From positions 17,187,181-17,251,180 of the forward strand of contig CAIIXF020000010.1 of NCBI GenBank assembly GCA_903813345.2: a DNA stretch of 64,000 nt, given 5' to 3'. Positions 34,001 to 46,200 of this stretch are shown here, in pieces (position 1 is the first letter of the stretch; each line of letters starts with the position of its first letter). Origin of the DNA: Owenia fusiformis (lineage: Eukaryota > Annelida > Polychaeta > Sabellida > Oweniidae). Made by a program: the position numbers and the translations under genes. The notes under the pieces were generated by a model, which saw only the letters and a program-made list of their open reading frames with translations, did not search any database and was not told where the DNA came from.

Positions 34001-36107
34001 CGTCGCATGAGAATAACTTTGTACTATCTCACATTTTTACGGAACTGAGAAATCAAGGTTTGAAAGTTTAGAGGTCTGTATCTTACTTAGTATTGCTATG
34101 TGAAACTTGATTTTTTGTATGTCACCTGGTCTCACCCTAGAGATATCTTATATGAAATATGATACCTTGAAACAATTTACAAGATCCTTTTTTAAAACTA
34201 TGGAAATGGAGTTGATACAATTTCCCACCGGAATAACAGCTTATTTCTATAAATTGTCATATCTGATATCAACAGTTTCAACCAATCAACTCTCTAAGAA
34301 TTGGTCATGTGACTTGCAAAACTTGGAGTTATAACAATCTTATATTAAAACAAAGTATGCCAATATGCATGTTATTGTATCTAGAATGAAAAATAATGTT
34401 TTGCTTTGTAAAAAAGTCTTCAAAAACCAAAGAATATTATTTAATAAAATAAAGAAAATTCAATTTATAAAACTTTAAAATCAATTTCTCAAATAAGTAC
34501 AATTATTTCTTAATTTTGGAATCTCAGGACACCCTTCAAAAAGGATTTATTGCCCTTGAAACTAAGGCATAAGTACAAATGCATTGAAACCAATGATGCC
34601 AATACGGTCCCCCACATATTTCCCTCGGTATAAACCGTGTAGCCTAAACCTCCCAGCACATTACAATGTAGCCCCTAAGGGCCGGTCCGCTGGTCATTAT
34701 CAGGTTATTTTTGATACAGACCAGTTGATTTTTTCACTGGGTATAGGAGAATAACATTGCAACTGGTCCGTAATTCCATTTTGACCAGCAGGTTTCAGAT
34801 CCTTAGGGCCTAAGACATAACCAATTTTTATTACATGCACATGGAAGAAATTTGAAAATAGAAAAATAAATTCTAATTCATTTTAGATTAATGAAAGTGA
34901 TGAAACCTCGATTTAGGTAATCACATTTTGTTCATTGGGATGCAGCTATCATTATCCATTCATTTTCTGTTGTTTGCTACTCTGTGGAGTACAATTGGGA
35001 ATTGAAGCAATTGTAGAAGTGGAGACCAAGAGTGGCTCTTTGTAAAGAAATTGAACCAATTTGTTACTTTTCCAAAATAAAATGTAGATGATCTAAAAAC
35101 AATGATCCCAAAAATGCAAAAGAAAGGACAAATCTGAAAAACATACTAGTAATATAATAACTAAAAAGATCCCAGATGTTCAGTGAAAAGCGCAAAGTAA
35201 ATCATAGATGAAGAGAAAATAAAATAAGTGTTTTAAGGGACTATACTAACATAAAGATAACTCCTTATTGATATAGTGTATGGTCAGTAAAAGTTAAAGC
35301 TAGTTTAAATAGATTTAGCTATTTGTTTTGATTACTATATCTAGTATATAACCTATTATTATGTACTCTATTTGAAGAAACAAATAAGTAGTCTTTCATT
35401 TTCAACATTTAATGATGACAGCTTCGTAGATGCATTTCTATTGCATTTGGCCATTCAAACCCCTATAAGACTTGGTAGCAGGGAAGATAAAGGGTACTTT
35501 TGACTGCTCACATGATCTAATTAACTGGTCATTTGTACTTTTCATCTTCCCTGGTAGCGAGGATTAAGGTTTTCGAGGAAATTGGTAATTCTATTTCATA
35601 TCATGTGGCCATGAATAATCCAATGAGCATCCATAATACAAAGAGTAATTGAGGGCATATAATTTGAATATGCATAGGATACTGTATCATTTTATTTTTT
35701 TGATCTACTTGTAATAGTTCTAAAACTAAAACATGAAAGGCCAGGCATGCAAACTGGCATGGTATTGTGTTACAAAACATTATTTCATTCTAGATACAAT
35801 AACATGCATACTGGCATACTTCGTTTTAATATAATATTGTTATAACTCCAAGTTTTGTAAGTCACATGACCAATTCTTAGACAGTTGATTGGTTGAAACA
35901 GTTGATATCAGATATGACAATTTGAAATTAGAAATAAGCTGTTTGTCTGGAGATGGTACAATTTCACACTGAATTCTAGCTTAATGAGAGGGAATTGAGA
36001 TGGGGCATGTATCTGAGATGAAAGCCTGTGTTTCAAATAGTAAAATTCCATGTCTATCTCAATTTTTTCGAAAATGGCAGTTAGTACAAAGTTATTCTCA
36101 CGCGACG
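34001..36107. mobile_element. Foldback element inserted in the satellite
   Basis: 2107 bp. Left end CGTCGCATGAGAATAACTTT, right end the inverse of CGTCGCGTGAGAATAACTTT. A second inverted block pairs 34190-34400 with 35790-35990 (for example TGGTCATGTGACTTGCAAAA against TTTTGTAAGTCACATGACCA). Inner hairpins lie at 34672-34812 and 35473-35560. The flanks are satellite sequence with a duplicated ATAT (33997-34000 and 36108-36111); deleting the element plus one ATAT restores a normal satellite unit (GTGCATATATCAAAG). A 2-bp TA duplication with one more base in each end fits equally well. Confidence 0.85.
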
Positions 36108-36192
36108 ATATATCAAAGGGTTCAAAGTATATGGCTCTTATATTCTATATCCCAACTTTATCCAACCATGGATATCAATATCCTTGAGTGCA
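36108..36192. repeat. Last satellite unit, cut off by the foldback element
   Basis: One 84-bp-type unit starting ATATATCAAAGGGTTC and ending TTGAGTGCATT. It is the continuation of the 31945-33996 array. Confidence 0.85.
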
Positions 36193-36889
36193 TTTAATGA
36201 TTCAATTGAAACTATTCATAAGCGGTAAGCGAGAATTTAATAACTTACTGTTACACGTACCTGTTCGGAACAGAGTGCCAAGCGCACAAACGCATATTAG
36301 AATGATTTTTAAAACTAAAAGAAGCACCCATTCAGGCAACATTTGACCGATATTTGACAACAAAAGCCCTATGATAACATGGACATCCATCCCCATGCAC
36401 TAAGCCCTTAATTAAGGCCCCAAGAAGTGGGCCTTTTTAGTGATTTCTGGGCCTAAGAGGCCTTATTTTTTAATTTTAGGCCAAATTTTGAAGAAAATGG
36501 GCCTCAAAATTTCAAAATTTGGGCCCAGTTTGGGGTTTTAGGGGCCCAAAATGCGCAAGCATCTTCTCAGACCTGAAATTTGCCCCCCACCCTCCCTTAT
36601 ATTGTTGGTTTCCAGATCCGCCCCTAGCTGCCATGATAATACAGCCTTTAACTATTTTGTAGGAAATTAACAAATTGTTTACCCTTTGCATTCGTTTGAC
36701 TTCACTTCTTAAAAGAGAGCTTCGTTTCCAAACTAGACTCTGCACGCACGGTACAAATTGTTCAAAGTTTTGAGCGAGAAATTGAGCCAGAGCGCCAACA
36801 GACCCTAATTAAATGCTAATTATCGGGAATTTATTTATTTGAAATAGTAATTTTTAAATGTCATATGTTTAATAATTCGTTTAACATTC

Positions 36890-37000
36890 AAATATCCTAA
36901 ATAATAGGGAATTTAAGCTTGCATAGAAAATCTATAGGGGGGCCCCTCTATACGTTTGACCAATCGCCCATGATGAATATTTTCCGTTCACGTTGAGGTA
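36890..37000. repeat. Dispersed repeat shared with 56478-56582
   Basis: TAATAGGGAATTTAAGCTTGCA and, about 80 bp on, GACCAATCGCCCATGATGAA then TATTTTCCGTTCACG. The second part is the inverse of the copy in the ACADL-like intron (CGTGAACGGAAAATATT, GGGCGATTGGTC). An unclassified mobile repeat. Confidence 0.5.
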
Positions 37001-37319
37001 AAAACATTGCAATTGCTTTCAATTCTAAAGCAACATAGTTAAATAACTTCCACGTTTGTTAGCATATAATTTAGAAAATAAATTAAGATTTATTATCCAA
37101 ATTGTAAAGGCCCGTGTTAAGGAAACATTTGAATGCTATGAGTCGGCTGACGGGCCGCTCTGCATTTGCCCTCTCTCTATCTGTTGGCACTTTGCCGGAA
37201 GCCTAGATAGATAAAAACATGGATTATATCTGTCAATATAAAAATATCATGCAGTGGGTACCAAAATTGTCCCAACTATTATCCCTCTCTTCATATCAAC
37301 AATCGCCAGACGGCAATTA

Positions 37320-38204
37320 CACGGGTTACTAGAGTATCCGCGTATATTGAGTATGACCGGTTCTAAGCTTACGAATGTGACCGTATTTCTGTTCCTATAA
37401 ACAGACGAGGTGAGTACTTGCTTTTTGTGAACACTTTCGAACGTTTTCTTTTTATCCTACTTGGTCAATGAATGATACTTGGTATACTTATAATGCCAGG
37501 CATATCACAAGGGGCCTTAATCAAGAGAAAACGTATTAATAATAGATTGAAGCCGTAAAGTCCTAGTTTCCAGCATCTTTGATCAGTTTTTGTGTAACAC
37601 AACGCAACTCCGAAGAGGATGACACATCTTATGTATAATATATAGCTAGATCTACGAATTAGTCATGAATATTTTAAATAATTTAGCCTGTTCTGTCCAA
37701 ATATGATACATCTTTGAATTTTTGAGAATACGAATGTCACTGGTGCCCCATTATTGGAGAATACGGTTGTGAAATGTCTTCCATGACATTTCACAAGCGT
37801 ATCCTCTGGGAAAAGATAGATCCTTCTCTTGCTCACTCTACGCCGGGGATCATATAAACTGAGATTTGGAGATCTTGTTCAGGTTAGCCATAAAAAGGTT
37901 TGGGATTTGTTTTTTTCTACTGTGATATTAATGATTTGGCTCTAAGGCTTTCTGATTGATATTCCATTATGAACAGTTACATTGCTAAAATAGCTCACGT
38001 TTAACATTTTTTTGTTACATTATTATTAAATACAGCATAAACTAGGCTATATTCAACAAACACAATCTCAAAAAGGATAATATAGAAGTTAGCCCTTATT
38101 TTCCATTTTTAAGCAGCTGTGCCTCTCATGACTTTCCAAAACAGGTCATATTCGTAGCCTAAGAACCGGTCATACTCTATACGTGGAAACTCTAGTAGCC
38201 CGTG
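37320..38204. mobile_element. 885-bp MITE with 5-bp target duplication
   Basis: Ends CACGGGTTACTAGAGTATCC (left) and the inverse of CACGGGCTACTAGAGTTTCC (right). Terminal inverted repeats are about 63 bp and include GAGTATGACCGGTTCT. The immediate flanks are AATTA on both sides (37315-37319 and 38205-38209). No coding sequence. Confidence 0.8.
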
Positions 38205-38532
38205 AATTATGAGGATCTGTTCCTGTTGTCTATTCAATTTTCCCGGGTGTGAGAATTGTACCGCACGAAAAAGTTTCAATCGATTAGTTTCTAACGAGAG
38301 TAAACTTTTGTGTTCTGCTTTTCAACTTTTGAAACTTTGGACTTCAAAATATGGCCAAAGTGCAGTGATGTACGATTGAAAGTAAAGTCTATTAACATTT
38401 TATTGAAGAATGCATGTAGCTAGTATTATATTTATTCAATTTAAGCTAACCTATCATGTTTTCAATAAGCTAAACCAAAATCTGGTTATTTTTACAATTT
38501 TTTGAAAATTGAATTTCAAATTCAGTTTAGAA

Positions 38533-39180
38533 TAGAGTCAATACGTCTATTTCCAAACACCCCCATCAAAAAATGTAGTTAGCTTAGCTGTACTGCACAT
38601 CTATGGTATGATTCTATATATATTATGTGTATTATACACTGTAGAATACATTTGCCGAAAAAATTACGAAAAATTGTAAAAAAAAACTGGGTTATACCAT
38701 TTTTACTACAAGGTATTTTAGGGGGGTAATTCCGAACAGGAGTATTTTTGGGGGGTAAATCCGAACACTTACATGGGGGTAATTCCAAACACTAAACTTA
38801 AATTTAATTGTTTTAATTGTTAGATTGATGGTATATCATTATATGATACCCTGAACTTATGATACTGGATCCTGTCACCCCTTCATATCAAGAAATCCAA
38901 ATTTAATTAATTTATAGGTGACATCTATTGATTGAAAGGCATATGGTTTGTGGGGGTAATTCCAAACAGGAGCATGGGGGTAATTCCGAACACCTAAATC
39001 ATCATAATTGATTATTTTATTGTTAGATTGTTGTTATACATCATTATATGGTATCTTTTAGACTACAAATATTATGTAGAGGTAGTAGAGGTAATATTAC
39101 TCAATTCAATGATTTGCTTGCCATTGTTTGGAACCCGTTCGTGTTTACCCCCCTGTTTGGATTTGGACGTATTGACTCTA
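38533..39180. mobile_element. 648-bp MITE with TA-type ends
   Basis: Left end TAGAGTCAATACGTC, right end GACGTATTGACTCTA, with AATCCAAACA/TTTCCAAACA continuing inside. The outer TA pairs could be a Tc1/mariner-type target duplication. The interior carries five or six copies of GGGGGTAATTCC(G/A)AACA in both halves. Confidence 0.7.
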
Positions 39181-39265
39181 AATGAAATACAAAGATTAAT
39201 CAACCAGAATCATTATCAATGTAATATATTTTGGATGCATTGCAGTTCATTTGGCAGGGAATAAA

Positions 39266-39513
39266 GACCCTGCTATGGCTCAGTGGCAGAGCCAAGGTTA
39301 CCAATATCGTTTGGCCCCGGGTTCGATTTCCAGTCAGAGAAGTTTGTTTGTGCGTTATGTAATTCTGGGTGTTTGACTGAGTGGTTCACGACTCGTATAA
39401 AAAGGCTTTGGTGTGTACCTGTATGTCTGTGTACCTGTGCACACAAGAGAACACCAGGGCTCCTCCAAGGAGGGTTTTCTGGCTCTATCTTCGAGTGTAA
39501 CATAAATAAAATA
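39266..39513 (+). mobile_element. tRNA-derived SINE
   Basis: A pol III A box (TGGCTCAGTGGC, 39276-39287) and B box (GGTTCGATTTC, 39320-39330) lie 32 bp apart as in a tRNA head, followed by a tRNA-unrelated body with CACCAGGGCTCCTCCAAGG, and end in an A-rich CATAAATAAAATA tail. There is no tRNA cloverleaf 3' half, so this is not a functional tRNA gene. Confidence 0.75.
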
Positions 39514-40201
39514 TGGAATATACCAGTCCAATGAGGTATTGCTCGCCAAATATGGCGGTAACCAAGATATAATGATAAAACATTGGCAGTCCATGTATGA
39601 CCTCATGATTACACCGGGGGAGCTTGGTGCTTCGCAAGATGGAAACGTTTCAATGGTATAAATCTGGAAAATGTGTGATTTCTTGCAAAAATCGTCATCT
39701 TTCTGAGAGTGGGATTTGTACCTGGCCTTGTGTTTGTTGATCTTTCAGAAAAAAGGCTTTATAATTCCCATACAGGGGTTCGTTTTATAATGAAAGGGAG
39801 CTTTGAGGCAATGGAGGGAAGGGGAGGGGGGTCACACAAGTGAGCCTCTCAAAACCCCTATTGCTACACCCACTTACATGTTAATCATAGAATTTGAGGT
39901 AATTGATACCTGTAGTATATTGCAAAACTTGTATCCTTCAGTGTATGTATCTTGGTCTTTAGTTTTTAGTTTGGCCTACAATATGCATGTGAAATCAGGC
40001 CTGTCTGAAGGATTTCCCAAGGGGGAAGCGACTTTCACGCATGGATGGGTGAATTTCACTAACCAGGCTTTCACGTGCCAGGCGAGCTTTTATTTCTCAT
40101 ATTTTCCTCACTGAATTCTCAGATGAAAACTGATTAAATGTTGTGAATTTATTAGTGAGTTTTATAAATCATTAAAATCAAACATTTTTGTTGTTTCAGT
40201 A

Positions 40202-43200
40202 ATGGCTCTTAAGGGAATCAAGGTAATTGAACTAGCAGGCTTGGCCCCTGCTCCATACTGTGGACTCATTTTGTCAGACTTTGGTGCCAATGTGATACGT
40301 GTGGACAAGGTTTGTTCATGATAATAATAGTTTAGTTTAAAGTTTAAAAGTTCATTAAAATATTTTATTTTTGTGTCACAGGTTTAAAAACTATATTTCA
40401 TAACATTTAATATACTGTACTGAGTACTCCCACTAATATTTGCAAAATAAATCAATCCTTTTTATATGAGAGCCAATGCGGGATCATTCAAAAGCATGAA
40501 ATATGGTCTAAATAGCCCACCCACATCGGAATAACCTGACAACTGTAAAGTCAGATACCTTTGACAAAAATGGCGGATATAACCGTCGCTTCAACTGTTT
40601 AATCACTTAGTCCTCATTTCATGGGATTTTATCGTCACTAATTCTGTGCATGTATTAAGCTCTTGTGATGATGATGAAATCCCAATTTCGATCAAATTGG
40701 GTCGTGAATCGCCACAATATAGCTTCTTCGATATCGTCAATGACAACAGAATCTGAATTTGAGTAAATTAGAAAGACAACGGCATATGGTAATTACAGTG
40801 TCCGTTGTCACGTATCTCATTTTGATCGGTTAAATTAAAGACTTTATTTCATTGGTAGAACTTTATTAACTGTACAATGAGTATTAAGACACTTCGATTG
40901 ATTGTTGTTCCAAAGGAATTTAGTTTAGGTGCTCTATTAAACATACAGTTCATGAAAATCTAATTGAAGCGACAGTTATGTCCGCCATTTGTGACAATAG
41001 TATCTGACTTTATCGTAGTCAGGCTATTCCGAGGTGCCAATATGACAAGGTTTATTACCGACATATATTTTTACTAATTTATTTGGTCCTGAAAAAAGGT
41101 GTAACAATCAATAAAATTTAATATGTTTATGGCAGTCATTATGAGATTATAATTTTGACAGTACATGTAATTCAAATGACTTATTTTCCAGACAAAGACC
41201 GCAGACAATATTGATAAGTTGTGTCGAGGAAAAAGGTCGATAGCAATAGATTTAAAGAATCAATCAGGTGTAAATACTTTGAAGAGATTATGCGGCTCTG
41301 CAGATGTTTTAATAGAACCATTCAGGAAAGGTATAGAGATATTGCCAGTCAAGGGACGATGGGGTCATTAAAAGAAACTGTAAAGTTCAGGAATTCTAAA
41401 ACCCATTCAATGATCTCAGGATTTTTTTCTTTTTTCTCAAGTGGGTGCAAATTTTCCATTTTCACAATTCAGGCCAAAATTTGTCAAAATATGTATATTT
41501 TTCATGATTTTTTCTCATTTTCAAGTGGGGGCAAATGGATTCTCAGGTGGGTGCAAGCCTATTATCAAAATCTCAGGTGGGTGCTGTGCCCACTTTATTT
41601 AATGCTGGGGAGATCACTGCCATTGTTCTCTTATATCCATGGTTGCAGCTTTATTAATTAGTTTTTGTTAATGACCTATTGAATAAAAGTTTTAAATGTC
41701 AAAACAGTAACATAAATGTACCTTAATTCAATATGCATATCATTTCATCTCTTGTTCTGTTGATAATTTGCAATGGGATCATATTATATTTGATTTCTAC
41801 TTCTAAGCACACTTTTAAGAGAACAATGTATGTCATGCAAAAACAAGCAGTCAACTTATCGGAGATTTCAGATAGTTTGAGAATTTTTTCCAGCTTGTTT
41901 GATATTATTTACTTTGTTCGAGATGATATCCCAACTTGGTGAAAATGATATTTCACTTTATTGGAGATATTTCAACTTGTTTGCAATGTTATTTCAGGTG
42001 TAATGGAGAAACTTGGTTTGGGACCTCGAGAACTCCTTTCAGATAATCCTAGACTGATTTATGCAAGACTGACAGGGTATGGCCAGTCAGGAGTGCTTTC
42101 AGAACGTGCTGGTCATGACATCAACTACCTTGCCATCTCAGGTCAGGATGCATTGTAGAAAATTAGGTATATTTGTATTCATGCAATTAAAGACAGATTC
42201 GGGGCTTCTTCGTTGACAAGAAAGTAGATGAATATGTGGTACGGCTCAACATGCAAAAAGTCGAATGGGTCTTGATTGTGCTTTCCTATCGCCACCTATC
42301 AAAAATATATTTTGTGATCTATGTTAACAGGTGTACTGTCAAGACTTGGGAGGAAAGATGGTAATCCCCACCCCCCTGTCAATTTATTGGCAGACTTTGC
42401 TGGGGGAGGTCTCACTTGTGCCTTAGGTCAGTAGAATTGTATGTAAATTCTATATAATATACTCAATTCTAATTACATATGTAAAATAGGTACTATCATA
42501 TAGCAATGAATTATGGGACTATCGTCGCATTTCTGTAATTTGGAACTCATTGAAAGTTTTTGTCGTGAAATCGGGGAGATTGAATTAAAAAGTGTTCAGA
42601 TTTTAGGCAACGTGCATTTATGTGGCAATGAATTTTGGAGCTTAGAAAGAAAATTTCATTCGGCCTGACATCCTAGGTGATCCTAAGTCTTTTATGTGGT
42701 AATTTTAGGTATTGCAATGGCATTATTTGAAAGAAGCAACTCAGGTAAAGGCCAAGTGATAGATGCCAACATGGTGGAGGGAGCAGCATATATAGGTACC
42801 TTAGCTCTTTTATGCTTGACTGAGTTGTTATGAAACAACATGATATTTGTCATATCTATGTACTTCCTATATAATGTATACTCGAGAACTGTCATAAAAA
42901 TATTGTGATTTGCTAAATCTGAAATTCAATACAAAAATTGTAATCCATTGTATTTACCAGTAACTGGATCTAGAATACTCAATACTCATCAATGATTGCC
43001 CTGAGAACTAGTGGCTCATATTCAAATGCTATCCTCTGAATTGCACAATACTAAATGTACAATACTAAATCCTTATGGTTGTATTTAGCTTCTTTCTTAT
43101 GGGCAACAAAACTTGGTGGTTTAGTCCAAGGTGGCCCAAGGGGAACAAATAGACTTGATGGTGGAGCTCCATTCTACAACACATATTGCACTAAAGATGG

Positions 43201-46200
43201 CAAATACATTGCAGTGGGAGCCCTTGAACCAAAGTTCTATGCTCAGTTTATTAAAGGTAAGCATGGTACAGTATTCATATTTGTTCATTTTATTTTAGGG
43301 AGCTTCCTTTGGGCCATGAAAGATTCCTTTGTCTTTGGGAAAGGAAGGGGTGAGAACTTCCTCGATGGCGGAGCACATTTTTACGACACATATAAGACTA
43401 AAGATAGCAAATTTATGGCAGTAGGAGCAATAGAGCCACAGTTCTATGAAAAGTTGGTAAAAGGTAAATCTTGTGGTTTTGATTTAGCTTTTCTAACCTG
43501 TATTGGTAGCCCAAGTCTTAACACACTGATGTCTTCAATCTTAAACTAACATATGCATGCTGAAGCAATATTATGGTATCCAAAGACCAGTTGCATGCTA
43601 CTGGGATATTGCGGGTTCAGATGTGCATGATTGCTGATTAAATCTAATTCAGCATTTTTTTTAAAATCCTTTCATGACGGCATGACTATCCATTTATTAA
43701 CACTCCAAAACTAGCATGCTAAAGGAATGAATATATAGTAGTAGTCCTAGATCCCAAACTAACAAGTTGAAGATATAATTTCCAACAAGTTTTTGTAGTT
43801 GGCTTGACTATTTCTCTCTTGCCTTATAGCATTACATTGTGCAACATTTGTATGCATCTTTATCTACATTCTACTCTGCCATTCACAAGTCTAATACATA
43901 GTTCCAAGAATTACCTGATCATCATAGTATCCAATTCTTACCTGGTGCAATTATGAATGCTAATTTCTTGGGACTGTGTACTAGATACTATTCTTTAGTC
44001 CAGGCCGGTTTACTACACTTGAAGTAAACCTGTGTTTACTAAATTACCATTTTTGTTGCTTCTTTAGGAAAGCTGTTTATTTTTGCTATAGTTCGTGCCT
44101 AAAGGTAGCATCCTATTACTGGGTAAAGGTTTACTCAAAATAAACTTTCCTAATAAAGGCAAACTGACCAAACAATGAAGCAGGCACATTTCTTTTAGAT
44201 TTAAAGACAAGAAATATGATCAATAAGAGATATACTGTCAGAAGTATTGAAAAAGATTAAAAAATGCAATGCTACATGTATACCCAAATTTTATTTTGCT
44301 ATCTACGGTAAGTACTACTCATGGCAAAATAAATAGAGTTCCCCTTAATATAATGAGTTATTTTTTACTATTAGAATTTTAGGGGAAGATTCTTTGTCAC
44401 CTCTTCTATCATTTATTGCAATTTAACTTTGACGTGATATATGTAAGGCAGCAAAGAAAATACATGTACATGTACATGTATTTACATTTTTTGACTGTGA
44501 CTATGGCACGAACCTCTTTTCCCTACTCACGCTACTATATCTTTGTTTCCAGGACCCTATAGGCAGAGGCAGCAGCAGATGCTTTATTTTTCTTCTAATA
44601 TATAATTGTGTATAAACCATGTTTACAAATTGTAATTACTACATTGAGGGGCACCTTTAATACCACTGGCGATTGGGTCCCTCATGTATGATATGTACTT
44701 ATAATGATTAATGGCAATAAAATCTCTTGATAAAAAAGAATTTTTGATAGCCTCATATCAGATCAATCAGATACTATAATTAAACAGTGACAATATTTGT
44801 TTAATTAACAAGTGCTTTATTCTTTCAAAATACAAATTATTCTACAACTGTACATATTATACATTATTTTACATGTTATACATTTATTTACATGTTATAC
44901 ATTTATTTTACATGTTATACATTTATTGTACATCATTTACAATCATTTTTTATTAATTTTTAAACCAATATTTTGACAAAACCACATGAGTCCCATAAAT
45001 ATTAGCATCAGTCTTTGATTATAGATTACGTTCTTTGATGAGAGCTCCTACTGTTTTAAATAACTAATATTTACTAAGAGCCCTTATTGGCAAGTTTTTC
45101 CCATTGTCAGCATTGCAATCACTCAAATTAAGTCAGTATAATCAGTCAAAAAATAAGCTCTATAGATAATTGGCTTTAAACCTGGGAATCGGCTAGATCT
45201 CGAGTAATTAAAGGCTATTAAAGATACATCAAAAATATGTTGATTAGTGTCGTGTCACAGAGAGGCAATTATTTAATGTTCTTATAAGGTTGGGTTTTAT
45301 CTCAGTATTCAACATGTTATTAGGCTAATACAATCAAGATGATTTGTTATGATTTAACTAACAAGGAATGATCGCCAAGCTGGATATGATTGCCGTCATT
45401 ACACATATTAATCATCGGGGCTTCATTTGTTCCCATAAGAAAATGATGATTGTCAAAATGTAGTAATTATATGACTTCTCTTATTTATAGTGATCTGATG
45501 CATATTTTCCATGGAGCAGTACATGTACACTGTATGTGGCAGAATGTCAAAGGAGAGTTCACCTGCCTACCTCATCTTAGCAATTTTTAATTATTATGGA
45601 TTCTGGTTACATGTTCATGCTACTATAGCAACATGTATACATTTACATTTATATTCTGATGAATGCCAGATAAGAAGTTTTAAGAATAAAATACACATTT
45701 GTCATTTCTTATTTATAGCTATTATATTAAATGAATCTTGTCTTATCCAATGATTTGATGACTCTGAATGTCCCATCTTAATTTAAAGCTGGTTTCTACA
45801 TATCTGCTACTTGTCCTTCAATTTGCTCACGTTTAATAAGAGGTGGCGATGGCACAGGAGTTGTATTTTCACTGTAACCATTTGCATTGTCAGTACTATT
45901 GTCCATGCTATCATTTGCTTCATTAGCTGTAGAATCGTTCCATTGTGAAGTCATGAAGAGTGCATCTGGATGTTTGTCCTTGTAATGGCGCTTCATATGA
46001 CGCATGTAATTCCTGACTCCACAGATTTTACAATGAGCCCATTTTTCTTCAGTTTGTTTGTGCTGTTCAAGGTAATGCCTGTTTAGATTTGATTTCGTTG
46101 AGAATGTACGGTTACAGTGATTGCAGACTCGACGGCGTTTCCCGTATGGTGGTCCATAAGCAATATCTTGAATGGGGTGACGTTGTTGGGGTTTTTTATT

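Noticed and set aside
39266-39340. Functional tRNA gene
   Set aside because: Only the A and B boxes fit; no acceptor stem or 3' half, and a SINE body with A-rich tail follows.
43055-43549. Single 164-codon AMACR exon
   Set aside because: Internal donor and acceptor (43257-43298) and the internal duplication show two exons; the open frame is due to a stop-free 42-nt intron.
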